A DNA stretch of 64,000 nucleotides. Source: Cupriavidus neocaledonicus. GTDB lineage: Bacteria; Pseudomonadota; Gammaproteobacteria; Burkholderiales; Burkholderiaceae. The notes under the pieces were generated by a model. It did no database searches. It was not told where the DNA came from and saw only the letters and a list, made by a program, of their open reading frames with translations. The stretch lies in assembly GCF_000372525.1 (NCBI RefSeq), contig NZ_AQUR01000102.1, positions 75,733 to 139,732 on the forward strand, written 5' to 3'. Position numbers and translations under genes: made by a program. Shown in pieces: positions 30,871 through 38,598 of this stretch (within the stretch, counting starts at the first letter, position 1; every line of letters starts with the position of its first letter).

Positions 30871-32097
30871 CTACTCGCCAAGGAACTCGGCCACCACTTC
30901 CATGCCTTCGATGTGATCCGCGACTACCTTGGCGATGGTGATCAGCGGTATCGCGAGCAGCATTCCCCACACGCCCCACAGCCAGGTGAACAGCAGCAGC
31001 GCGACGAACACCGCCACCGCGTTCATGCGCGCCATGCGGCCGGTCATCCACGTGGTGATGACCGAACCGATCAGCGTGGCGATCAGCAGCGAGCCGCCGG
31101 CCGCGGCGGCGGCCATGCCCAGAGTGCCGAACTGCATGAACGTCACCATGCCCAGGCACAGCGCGATCGCCAGCGCGCCGAAGTAGGGCACCAGATGCAG
31201 CGCCGCCGCCGCGATCGACCAGCTGCCGGCGTTGTCGACCCCCAGCCATTTCAGCAGCAGCCAGGTGCACACGCCGAGGCCGGCGTTGGTCACCAGCAGC
31301 ATCCCCATGTAGCGGCGGATGGAGCGGTTGACCTCGTCCAGCATGTGCACGCTGATCTTCTTCTTCGAGATGGTGGTGCCCACCATCTTGATGAACTTGC
31401 GCTTGAAGGTATCGCCGGCAAGCATCAGGAAATACAGCAGGAACACCACCACCACCGCCTGTGCCGCCATGGTGAAGATGCTGACCGAGCCGGCCAGCAG
31501 CATGTTGTTGATCTGGCCCGCCGACTGCTCCACCACCACGTGAGTGCCGCGCGCCGGCGGTGGCTGGCCGGTGCCGCTGAGGACGGTGGCGGCGCGGCGT
31601 ATCTTCTGCCACATCGAGTCGTCGCCGCTGAGCAGCGCGCCGATGGAACGCGACAGTTTGCTGGCCATCTCCGGCAGGCTGTTGACCATCGATTCGACCT
31701 GCCCCTGCAGCAGGTAAGCGCCGCTGAGCAGGGCGGCCAGCAGCGCCAGCAGCACGATGGTGCTGGCGAGCGAGCGCGCCAGCCCCAGCCGCTGCAGCGC
31801 GCACACCAGTGGATCGAGCAGGTAGGCCATCACCACCGCGATCACCACCGGCACCAGGAAGTCGCGCGCCACGTGTACGGCGTACAGCGAGAACAGCACC
31901 GCCAGCACCACCAGCGCGGTGCTGGCGCGATGCAGCGCGGTGGCGACGGCGGCATCGGTCAGCAGCGCAGGCGCCGGCGCGGACGCTGGCGTGGACAGGT
32001 CCGCGGCGGCGCCCGTGGGGCGGCCATCAGCGCTCAGCTGCGGGACGGGCTGCGCTGGCGGCAGCGCCGTAGCGGTGGGATCGGGAACGGTCGACAT
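30871..32097 (-). CDS. AI-2E/PerM family membrane protein
   Basis: 408 residues. After a ~55-residue Pro/Ala-rich N-terminus come the eight membrane segments of the AI-2E transporter/PerM family: TALVVLAVLFSLYAVHVARD, FLVPVVIAVVMAYLLDPLV, STIVLLALLAALLSGAYLL, then a cytoplasmic loop, VVVVFLLYFLMLAGDTFKRK, YMGMLLVTNAGLGVCTWLLL, ALHLVPYFGALAIALCLGMV (P-Y-x-G signature) and VALLLFTWLWGVWGMLLAIP (G-x-x-G-x-x-L-A-x-P signature). The family includes quorum-signal exporters and PerM-type permeases; cargo cannot be told here. Start ATG 32097 preferred to a TTG six codons upstream, both with weak ribosome sites. Confidence 0.88.
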   Translation of the reverse strand: MSTVPDPTATALPPAQPVPQLSADGRPTGAAADLSTPASAPAPALLTDAAVATALHRASTALVVLAVLFSLYAVHVARDFLVPVVIAVVMAYLLDPLVCALQRLGLARSLASTIVLLALLAALLSGAYLLQGQVESMVNSLPEMASKLSRSIGALLSGDDSMWQKIRRAATVLSGTGQPPPARGTHVVVEQSAGQINNMLLAGSVSIFTMAAQAVVVVFLLYFLMLAGDTFKRKFIKMVGTTISKKKISVHMLDEVNRSIRRYMGMLLVTNAGLGVCTWLLLKWLGVDNAGSWSIAAAALHLVPYFGALAIALCLGMVTFMQFGTLGMAAAAAGGSLLIATLIGSVITTWMTGRMARMNAVAVFVALLLFTWLWGVWGMLLAIPLITIAKVVADHIEGMEVVAEFLGE

Positions 32098-32232
32098 AGC
32101 CGGGCGCTTCGGCAAAAGGCCTGGCGCTACCCTCGAAGATAGCGCTCCGTCAGGCGTTGGCCTGTCGGACGCCGCCGCCTGCCGATGTCAGACAAGCGCG
32201 GCAGCGCGCAGGCATGCGTCGCGCAGACGACA

Positions 32233-32269
32233 CCGCCCGGCGGCCAGCTTTGCGCTGGCGGCCGGGCGG
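32233..32269. terminator. Long GC hairpin, probable terminator of the ALDH operon
   Basis: A 16-bp stem with one G-G mismatch and a 5-nt loop: CCGCCCGGC-G-GCCAGC, loop TTTGC, then GCTGGC-G-GCCGGGCGG. It starts 33 bp beyond the stop of the aldehyde dehydrogenase gene (reading leftward) and lies upstream of the PerM-family gene. This is the strongest hairpin in the window. Confidence 0.55.
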
Positions 32270-32301
32270 ATCATGGCCGGCCCGGAGCGGCAGCGCCGAC
32301 T

Positions 32302-33724
32302 TCAGCCAGTCACGGTCTTGGTCTCGAGGAACTCGGCGATGCCCTCGGGGCCGTACTCGCGGCCGTTGCCGGAAGTCTTGTAGCCGCCGAAGGGCGCGGT
32401 GATATCCATCATCGCGCCGTTGATGCGCACATTGCCGGCGCGCAGCCGCGCCGCCAGCCTGCGCGCCCGTGCCGGGTCGGACGAGGCGACATAGGCCGCC
32501 AGGCCGAAATCCGTGTCGTTGGCGATGGCCACGGCTTCCTCTTCGCTGTCGTACGGCAACAGGCACAGCACCGGCCCGAAGATTTCCTCGCGAGCGATGG
32601 TCATGTCGTTGCGCACGTCGGCAAAGACAGTCGGACGGGCATAGAAGCCGCGCGCCAGGCCGTCGGGGCGGCCCGGGCCGCCGGCGGCCAGCCGCGCGCC
32701 TTCCTCGATGCCGACGCCGATCAGGCGCTGCACCTTGTCGTACTGGCCGCGGTTGGAAATCGGCCCCATCTTGGTCTCGGGGTCCGACGGATCGCCCACC
32801 TTCACCGCATTGGCCACCGCCGCCGCGATTTGCACCGCTTCCTCGTAGCGTGCGCGCGGCACCAGCACGCGCGTGGGCGCCACGCAGGTCTGGCCCGAAT
32901 TGACCATGCACTGGGCCACGCCGCTGGTGACCGCGGCCTGCAGGTCGGCGTCGTCCAGCACGATCAGCGGCGACTTGCCGCCGAGCTCCTGCGCCACGCG
33001 CTTGACCGTCGGCGCGGCGCTGATGGCCACTTCCACGCCGGCGCGGGTCGAGCCGGTGATCGACACCATGTCGACCTCGCGATGCGACGACAGCGCGGCA
33101 CCCACCACGCGGCCTTCGCCATAGATCATGATTGAACACGCCGGGCGGCGTGCCGGCGGCATCCATGATCTCGGCAAAGATCTGCGCGTCCAGCGGCGCG
33201 ATCTCCGAGGGCTTGAGCACCACCGTGCAGCCCGCCGCCAGCGCCGGCGCCACCTTGGCCGCGATCTGGTTCAGCGGCCAGTTCCACGGCGTGATCAGCG
33301 CCGCCACGCCGATGGCCTCGCGCAGCACCAGGCTCTTGCCGCGCGGGCTTTCGAAGGCAAAGTCGCGCAGCGCCTGCAGCGTCGCCTGCAACTGCGCCAG
33401 CCCGATGGCGGCCTGCAGGTTGGTGGCCAGCGTGATGGGCGCGCCGATCTCCTGGCGCACCGCCTGCGCCAGGTCGGCCATGCGCGCCTGGTAGGCGGCG
33501 ATGATGCGCTCGAGCAGCGCAATGCGGGTTTCGCGGGTAGACACCGACCACGCCGGGAAGGCCTGGCGCGCGGCGGCCACGGCGCGGTCCACGTCCGCGG
33601 CGGTGCCCATGGCGAGCGTGCCTGCCACGGCCTCCGTGGCCGGGTCGATGATGTCGGCCTGGGTGGCGCCCTCGGCGGGTTGCACCCATTTGCCATGGAT
33701 ATAGAACTTGTCGACGCTATGCAT
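32302..33724 (-). pseudogene. Aldehyde dehydrogenase with single-base frameshift
   Basis: The frame from ATG 33724 encodes an ALDH N-terminus (MHSVDKFYIHGKWVQPAEGA, NAD-binding TPWNWPLNQIAAKVAPALAA, VVLKPSEIAPLDAQIFAEIM) to GTPPGVFNHD, then turns to nonsense. A different frame takes over with MIYGEGRVVGAALSSHREVD and carries VSITGSTRAGVEVAISAAPT, the active-site Glu (QELGGKSPL), the catalytic Cys (NSGQTCVAPTRVL) and the C-terminus to 32302. Removing one base at about 33130 (C between AAT and ATGATC on the coding strand) restores a ~473-residue enzyme. So it is inactivated or the base call is wrong. It belongs to the GMC oxidoreductase/TauD operon. Confidence 0.88.
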
Positions 33725-33754
33725 GTCCGGTTGCCTCGATGGGTTGGCGTTCGG

Positions 33755-34666
33755 TCAGACCGGGCGGTCGCCGATGATGGTGGCGCGGTTCATGTGGCGC
33801 ACCGCGGGGAAGTAGTCCTGCACGGCGTAGTGCTGGGTCGAGCGGTTGTCCCACAGCGCGATCGTGTCCGGCTGCCAGCGCAGCCGTACCTGGTACTCGG
33901 GCGCGGCGGCCTGGCGGTACAGGTATTGCAGCAGGTCGAGTTCCGCGGGCCGGAAGTCGGAGCCGAAGCGGTATGGCTGTTCCCTGGCGAAGTTGGCGAA
34001 GTGCGTGGTGAAGGCCTCGTTGACGAACAGGATCTTCTCGCCGGTCTCCGGATGGGTGCGTACCACCGGGTGCACCATGGGCGGATACTTGGCGCGCATC
34101 TCGGCGTATTTTTCCTCGCTCAGCGCGGCGCCGAACGCCGGCATGGCGTCGTGCACGGCCTTCAGGCTGGCGATGCGGTCCTTCATTTCCTGGGGCAGGT
34201 TGTCGTACGCCGCGGCCATGTTGATCCAGAGGGTGTCGCCGCCCACCTCCGGGCACTCCAGGCAGCGCAGCATCGAGCCCATCGACGGGATCTCGCGCCA
34301 CGACACGTCGGAGTGGTACAGGTTCTCGCGGCCGCGGGTCTTGTCGTTGCGGCCGAACACCACCAGCTCCGGGTGCTCCGGATGGTTGGTGAACATGGGG
34401 TGGACTTCGAGCTCGCCGAAGCGCCGCGCCACGGCAACGTGCTGGGCCGGCGTGATGGCCTGCTTGCGGAAGAACAGCACCTTGTACTTCAGCAGCGCGC
34501 GGCGCAGCGCGAGATAGGTGTCGTGGTCGAGAGCCTCGCGGAAATCGATGCCCTCGACCTCGGCGCCGATGGTCGGCGTGCAGCGGCGCACGGTGAAGGG
34601 AAAGGGCTCCTGCTCGAGCGCCCGGTAGTCTTGCGGGCTGAGGCTGGCGGGTGGGGTGGCTTGCAT
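33755..34666 (-). CDS. TauD/TfdA-family alpha-ketoglutarate-dependent dioxygenase
   Basis: 303 residues. Fe(II)/2-oxoglutarate dioxygenase with the HxD...H facial triad: His118 and Asp120 in LYHSDVSWRE, distal His279 in STQHYAVQ, and Arg290 eleven residues later, the 2-oxoglutarate anchor as in TauD. N-terminal CTPTIGAEVEGIDFREALDH is the family entry strand. Start ATG 34666 has AAGGAGACCACC. It sits 31 bp upstream of the ALDH gene and 40 bp downstream of the GMC oxidoreductase, so it is in the same operon. Substrates in the family include taurine, herbicides and sulphate esters; not assignable here. Confidence 0.91.
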   Translation of the reverse strand: MQATPPASLSPQDYRALEQEPFPFTVRRCTPTIGAEVEGIDFREALDHDTYLALRRALLKYKVLFFRKQAITPAQHVAVARRFGELEVHPMFTNHPEHPELVVFGRNDKTRGRENLYHSDVSWREIPSMGSMLRCLECPEVGGDTLWINMAAAYDNLPQEMKDRIASLKAVHDAMPAFGAALSEEKYAEMRAKYPPMVHPVVRTHPETGEKILFVNEAFTTHFANFAREQPYRFGSDFRPAELDLLQYLYRQAAAPEYQVRLRWQPDTIALWDNRSTQHYAVQDYFPAVRHMNRATIIGDRPV

Positions 34667-34705
34667 GGTGGTCTCCTTGGTGTGTCGTGCCGGTGCGGGT
34701 CGGGC

Positions 34706-36376
34706 TCAGCGGTGCGCGGCCCGGATCAGGTCCGCGGCCTTTTCGCCGATCATGATGGCCGGCGCGTTGGTGTTGCCGCCGACCAGGGTCGGCATGATCG
34801 AGGCGTCGGCGACGCGCAGCCCCTGCACGCCGCGCACGCGCAGCTCGGGGTCGACCACGGCCATGTCGTCGACGCCCATCTTGCAGGTGCCGACCGGGTG
34901 GTAGACGGTATCGGCATGGTTGCGCACGAAGTCCTGGATCGCCGCCTCGTTGCTGCTGTCGGGGCCGAACGCATCGGTCAGGACCTCGCGCCCGCCGTGC
35001 TGCGCCAGCGCGGGCTGGGCGAAGATGCGGCGAATCGCGCGCACCCCTTCGACCATGCCGGCCATGTCTTCCTCGGCCGACAGGAAGCGCGGGTCGATCA
35101 GCGGCGCTGCGCGCGTGTCGGCGCTGCGCAGGCGCACGTGGCCACGGCTCTTCGGGCGCAGCACGCAGGCATGGCAGGAATAGCCGTGGCCGAGGTTGCC
35201 CAGGTTGCGGTTGCCGAGCAGCGCCACCGCGAAGTGCAGCTGCACGTCGGGGATCTCCAGTTCGGGACGGCTGCGCAGGAACGCGCCGGCTTCGGCGATG
35301 TTGGAGGTCACCATGCCGGTGCGGGTGCGCCGGTAGCGCATCACCTCGCGCGCCAGCCGCAGCATGCCGCGGCCGGTCTTGCCGAACAGCTCGCTGGTCT
35401 GCAGCTGCTTGTTGACGATGATGTCGAGATGGTCCTGCAGGTTCTCGCCCACGCCCGGCAGTTCGTGCAGCACGTCGATGCCGACCTCGCGCAGGTGCGC
35501 GGCCGGGCCGATGCCCGAGGCCAGCAGCAGCTGCGGCGAGTTGAAGGCGCCGCCGCTGACCACGATCTCGCGCCGCGCGCGCAGCACCTGGGCCGTGCCG
35601 CCACGGACCACCTCGACGCCGGTGGCGCGCTTGCCGTCGAACAGGATGCGCAGCGCCTGCGTGTCGGTCATCACCGCCAGCCCGCGGCGGCCCCCGTTCA
35701 GCGCGGTGTCGGCCGCGTTGCCGCTGTGCAGGTAGGCGCGCGCCGCGTTCCAGCGCTCGCCGTTGCGCTGCGTTACCTGGTACAGGCCCGCACCCTCCTG
35801 GGTGGCGCCGTTGAAGTCGTCGTTGCGCGGCAGTCCGGCCTGTATCGCAGCCTCGACGAAGCGCTGCGCGAACGGGTTGGGCGAGCGCAGGTCGCTGACG
35901 TGCAGCGGCCCGTCGCTGCCATGCAGCGCGTCCTGCTGTCCGCCCAGGCGGGGATTGCGCTCGCTGCGGCGGAAGTAGGGCAGCACGTCGTCGAAGCCCC
36001 AGCCGCGGCAGCCGAGCGCGGCCCAGTCGTCATAGTCGCGCCGGTGGCCGCGGATATAGACCATGCCGTTGATCGACGAGCTGCCGCCCAGGCCGCGCCC
36101 GCGCGGCTGGTAGGAGCGGCGGCCGTTCAGGCCCGCCTGCGGCTCGGTGTAGTAGGCGTAATTGCGCGGCCCGGCCCTGGGCACCACGGCGGCGATGCCG
36201 ACTGGCGCCCAGATCGCGTAGTGATGGTCATGCGGGCCCGCCTCGAGCAGCGCCACCGTGACGCTGGCGTCCTCGGCCAGGCGCCCGGCCACGGCACAAC
36301 CCGCCGATCCCGCGCCGATGACGATGTAGTCGAACTCCGCCGGCGGGCTGGCGTTGTCGTTTGCCCTGTTATCCAT
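34706..36376 (-). CDS. GMC-family FAD oxidoreductase (choline dehydrogenase-like)
   Basis: 556 residues. FAD-binding FDYIVIGAGSAGCAVAGRLA near the N-terminus, GRGLGGSSSINGMVYIRGHR (GMC signature 1), EIVVSGGAFNSPQLLLASGI (signature 2), DTVYHPVGTCKMGVDD with the active-site His, and GNTNAPAIMIGEKAADLI at the end. It would oxidise an alcohol to an aldehyde, which the downstream ALDH would take to the acid. Start ATG 36376 has AGGAGACATCACC. First gene of the leftward operon, divergent from the GntR gene with the twin palindromes in between. Confidence 0.92.
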   Translation of the reverse strand: MDNRANDNASPPAEFDYIVIGAGSAGCAVAGRLAEDASVTVALLEAGPHDHHYAIWAPVGIAAVVPRAGPRNYAYYTEPQAGLNGRRSYQPRGRGLGGSSSINGMVYIRGHRRDYDDWAALGCRGWGFDDVLPYFRRSERNPRLGGQQDALHGSDGPLHVSDLRSPNPFAQRFVEAAIQAGLPRNDDFNGATQEGAGLYQVTQRNGERWNAARAYLHSGNAADTALNGGRRGLAVMTDTQALRILFDGKRATGVEVVRGGTAQVLRARREIVVSGGAFNSPQLLLASGIGPAAHLREVGIDVLHELPGVGENLQDHLDIIVNKQLQTSELFGKTGRGMLRLAREVMRYRRTRTGMVTSNIAEAGAFLRSRPELEIPDVQLHFAVALLGNRNLGNLGHGYSCHACVLRPKSRGHVRLRSADTRAAPLIDPRFLSAEEDMAGMVEGVRAIRRIFAQPALAQHGGREVLTDAFGPDSSNEAAIQDFVRNHADTVYHPVGTCKMGVDDMAVVDPELRVRGVQGLRVADASIMPTLVGGNTNAPAIMIGEKAADLIRAAHR

Positions 36377-36453
36377 GGTGATGTCTCCTGAGTTGCCAGC
36401 CGGCGGTGAGGGTAGCGGGGCGCAGACAGCTGGTGACGACGGATACTGCCATT

Positions 36454-36469
36454 ACCTGTTATGACAGGT
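36454..36469. promoter_or_regulatory. Operator site 1 in GMC operon / GntR divergent promoter
   Basis: ACCTGTTATGACAGGT, a 16-bp near-perfect palindrome. It matches site 2 in 14 of 16 positions. Reading leftward it overlaps sequence just downstream of TTGACC hexamers that could serve as -35 boxes for the GMC operon. Confidence 0.7.
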
Positions 36470-36486
36470 CAATAGGTCAAGACGAG

Positions 36487-36502
36487 ACCTGTCATGATAG
36501 GT
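36487..36502. promoter_or_regulatory. Operator site 2 in GMC operon / GntR divergent promoter
   Basis: ACCTGTCATGATAGGT, a 16-bp near-perfect palindrome, centre 33 bp (about three helical turns) from site 1. It abuts a perfect TATAAT hexamer at 36502-36507, a probable -10 box of the rightward GntR gene, so binding would block that promoter and allow autorepression. Confidence 0.7.
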
Positions 36503-36507
36503 ATAAT
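36502..36507 (+). promoter_or_regulatory. Probable -10 box of the GntR gene
   Basis: TATAAT overlaps the end of operator site 2 and lies 54 bp before the GTG start of the regulator. No clear -35 box at 17 bp (sequence there is poor), so activation or repressor control is likely. Confidence 0.45.
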
Positions 36508-36560
36508 CCGGTTCACTCAGTTCGGAGCCGCCCGCCGGGGCGGGACACACGGGGATACAC

Positions 36561-37271
36561 GTGGCGCTGCCCAGGTTCAAAGAGATCGAAAGCGAGATTC
36601 GCCAGCGAATTGCCAGCAACACCTTCGGCCCGGGCGCCAAGCTGCCGTCCGAGGCCGAGCTGATGGCCGAGTTCGGCGTCAGCCGCATCACCGTGCGGCA
36701 GGCCCTGTCCGGCCTGCACAACGCCGGGCTGATCGAAAAAGTGAATGGCAAGGGCAGTTTCGTCACGCGGCCCGCCGATACCCCCAGCCTGGGCGCGCTG
36801 ACCGGTTTCTACGAGACCGGGCGCGCCCGCGGCCAGCTGGCCTACGGCAAGCTGGCGTCGGTGCGCCTGTTGCGGGCGCCGCCGCATGTGGCGGCAGCGC
36901 TGAGCCTGCAGCCCGGCGAAAAGGTGCTGAGCGTGGCCACGGTGCGCTACTGGGACGACGTGGCGGTCGCGTATTTCAACCTGATGGGGCCCGAGCCGCT
37001 GATGCGGCGCCTGGTGCAGGAAGATGTCGAGACCAACGACGCCATGGCGCTGTTCGAAAGCCGGCTCGGGTATCGCTTTCGCGACGTGGCGATGGAGGCC
37101 AGCGCCGTCCCGGCGCCGGCCGACGTGGCCCGCAAGCTCGGCGTCGCCGAAGGGCTGCCGCTGTTGCGCCTGCGCTGCACGCCGTACGACATCGAAGGCA
37201 CGCCGCTGTTCTGCGCCGACCTGCTGTTCCGCCCGGACCGCTATGCCTACAAGTGGACGCTGACGCGCTGA
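36561..37271 (+). CDS. GntR-family regulator with UTRA domain (HutC type)
   Basis: 236 residues, GTG start at 36561. Winged HTH: RFKEIESEIRQRIASNTFGP, GAKLPSEAELMAEFGVSRIT, VRQALSGLHNAGLIEKVNGK. The C-terminal UTRA/chorismate-lyase-like ligand domain covers about 85-230 (GALTGFYETGRARGQLAYGK, VLSVATVRYWDDVAVAYFN, YDIEGTPLFCADLLFRPDRY). It divides the GMC-TauD-ALDH operon from itself and most likely binds the twin ACCTGT-type palindromes. Effector likely the substrate or an intermediate of that operon. Confidence 0.9.
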   Translation: MALPRFKEIESEIRQRIASNTFGPGAKLPSEAELMAEFGVSRITVRQALSGLHNAGLIEKVNGKGSFVTRPADTPSLGALTGFYETGRARGQLAYGKLASVRLLRAPPHVAAALSLQPGEKVLSVATVRYWDDVAVAYFNLMGPEPLMRRLVQEDVETNDAMALFESRLGYRFRDVAMEASAVPAPADVARKLGVAEGLPLLRLRCTPYDIEGTPLFCADLLFRPDRYAYKWTLTR

Positions 37272-37287
37272 AGCGCTGTCGCGAAGC

Positions 37288-37308
37288 CGGCGCTGGCAGC
37301 CAGCGCCG
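37288..37308. terminator. Hairpin after the GntR gene
   Basis: CGGCGCTGG-CAG-CCAGCGCCG, a perfect 9-bp stem with a 3-nt loop, 16 bp after the stop of the GntR gene. No T-run. Confidence 0.5.
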
Positions 37309-37551
37309 CCACGGCGCCCCATTCCCTTGTCACGAGGTACCCGGACGGTAACTTTTACCGGCCGCGCGTACTTCTTACTGCGCCGCGGGCGCGCCGCGCA
37401 GCCGTGCCGGCTTCGCCGCAGCACTGTGCCCGCCGGTCCCAATCTGGTACGTCAGTTGCGTCTTCTCCCGCGCAGCGGCGCCATCGGCGCCCCGCCGGCA
37501 GGCTGCGCCACGCAGCAAGGCTTGCCGCCAACCTGCCAGATGGAGGACAAC

Positions 37552-37803
37552 ATGAAAACACCCTTGCGCATCGGCACAGCCCTGCTCGCACTTGGCATCC
37601 TGGCGGGTTGCACCGCCACCGGCAGCACCAGCGGCTCGGGTTCGCTATCCGGCTCGGGTTCAGTGACGGAACAGAACCGCAGCCGCACCACGCCTGGCAC
37701 CAGCACCTCGACCGGCACCTCCGGCGCAACCAGCACCACCAGCCCGAGCGGTACCCCGAGCGGGGGCAGCGGAGCCGCGAGCGGCACCGGCACCCCCCGC
37801 TGA
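37552..37803 (+). CDS. Small Ser/Gly/Thr-rich lipoprotein
   Basis: 83 residues. Start ATG 37552 has GGAGGACAAC just upstream. Lipobox: TALLALGILAGCTATG, giving a lipidated Cys near residue 20 after signal peptidase II cleavage. The mature part is almost wholly Ser/Gly/Thr/Pro (SGSGSLSGSGSVTEQNRSRT), a flexible, probably glycosylation-prone or linker-like tail. The 280 bp upstream contain no recognisable gene. No function assigned; comparable low-complexity exported proteins occur at 10253 and 14284. Confidence 0.72.
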   Translation: MKTPLRIGTALLALGILAGCTATGSTSGSGSLSGSGSVTEQNRSRTTPGTSTSTGTSGATSTTSPSGTPSGGSGAASGTGTPR

Positions 37804-37812
37804 GCGCGGTGC

Positions 37813-37842
37813 GCAGCCGCCTGCGTCAGCACGGGCGGCTGC
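37813..37842. terminator. Bidirectional hairpin between lipoprotein and host-attachment genes
   Basis: GCAGCCGCC, a 12-nt loop, then GGCGGCTGC: a perfect 9-bp stem between two convergent genes, followed by TTGG. Confidence 0.45.
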
Positions 37843-37859
37843 TTGGTCATGCCATCCCG

Positions 37860-38384
37860 CTAGCGGTCGCGGCCGGTATTGACGCGTTCGTCGCGCCGCG
37901 CCGGCACGATGCCTTCATCGGCGAGTCGCTGCTGCAGGTCGTTGTTGGCCACGTACTTGAAGTCCTTGTCGATTTCCCTGGTGACCACATCGGTAACGCC
38001 CGCCGGCAGGGTCTTGCGCAACAGCCCCAGGAAGCGCGGCGCCGCGATCAGCGCCAGTTCGTCGAAGCGCTGCTTGTTGCGCGCATCGTCGAGGTAGTCG
38101 GCCACGCGCCGGGCAAACAGCTGCGCTTCCTGGTGCAGCTCGTCCTCGCCGGCCGAAGACGTGACCGTGGACGGGCCCACCTGGTGGGCGCCGGGGTGTC
38201 CCGCGTCGCCCTGGGCGGCGGCCTGGCCGCGGCGGCCATAGGCGTCGCGGCGCAAGTCGGCGCGGTCGGCATGCGCGGCCGCGTCGGTGATTTCCTCGAT
38301 GACTTCCAGCGGCGCGCTGTCGCCATGCGAGGCAAAGATGCGGGCGACGGATTCATCCGCCACCAGGATCCAGATGTTCTTCAT
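37860..38384 (-). CDS. Host-attachment family protein
   Basis: 174 residues starting at ATG 38384 (MKNIWILVADESVARIFASH). This N-terminal strand-turn (W-I-L-V-A-D-x-x-x-A-R-I-F) and the C-terminal FARRVADYLDDARNKQRFDE, LALIAAPRFLGLLRKTLPAG and VTREIDKDFKYVANNDLQQR are the marks of the family described as required for attachment to host cells. The middle is a charged, Gly/His-rich insert. Predicted cytoplasmic, which sits oddly with an attachment role; the name comes from a mutant phenotype in Agrobacterium (established) and need not apply here. Confidence 0.85.
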   Translation of the reverse strand: MKNIWILVADESVARIFASHGDSAPLEVIEEITDAAAHADRADLRRDAYGRRGQAAAQGDAGHPGAHQVGPSTVTSSAGEDELHQEAQLFARRVADYLDDARNKQRFDELALIAAPRFLGLLRKTLPAGVTDVVTREIDKDFKYVANNDLQQRLADEGIVPARRDERVNTGRDR

Positions 38385-38598
38385 GATCGCTCCGGTTGCC
38401 GGCCCGAACACAGGGCCCTCCCGCATCTGTTGCAAGGGGTACGCCATCCGGGCCGACGCCTCACCCCGGCCGCAGACGGCGGCATGCGCGGCGCGGGATG
38501 CCGGCCACGGCACATGGTTGCAGTATCGACAGGCAAACCGTGCAACTTTTTCAGGCAACCGGCGCTGGCGACGCCGCACGCAGGCGGCAGCGATCCGG

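Noticed and set aside
33128..36391. Open frame of 1087 codons on the plus strand
   Set aside because: Antisense to the GMC oxidoreductase, TauD and ALDH genes; no domain seen.
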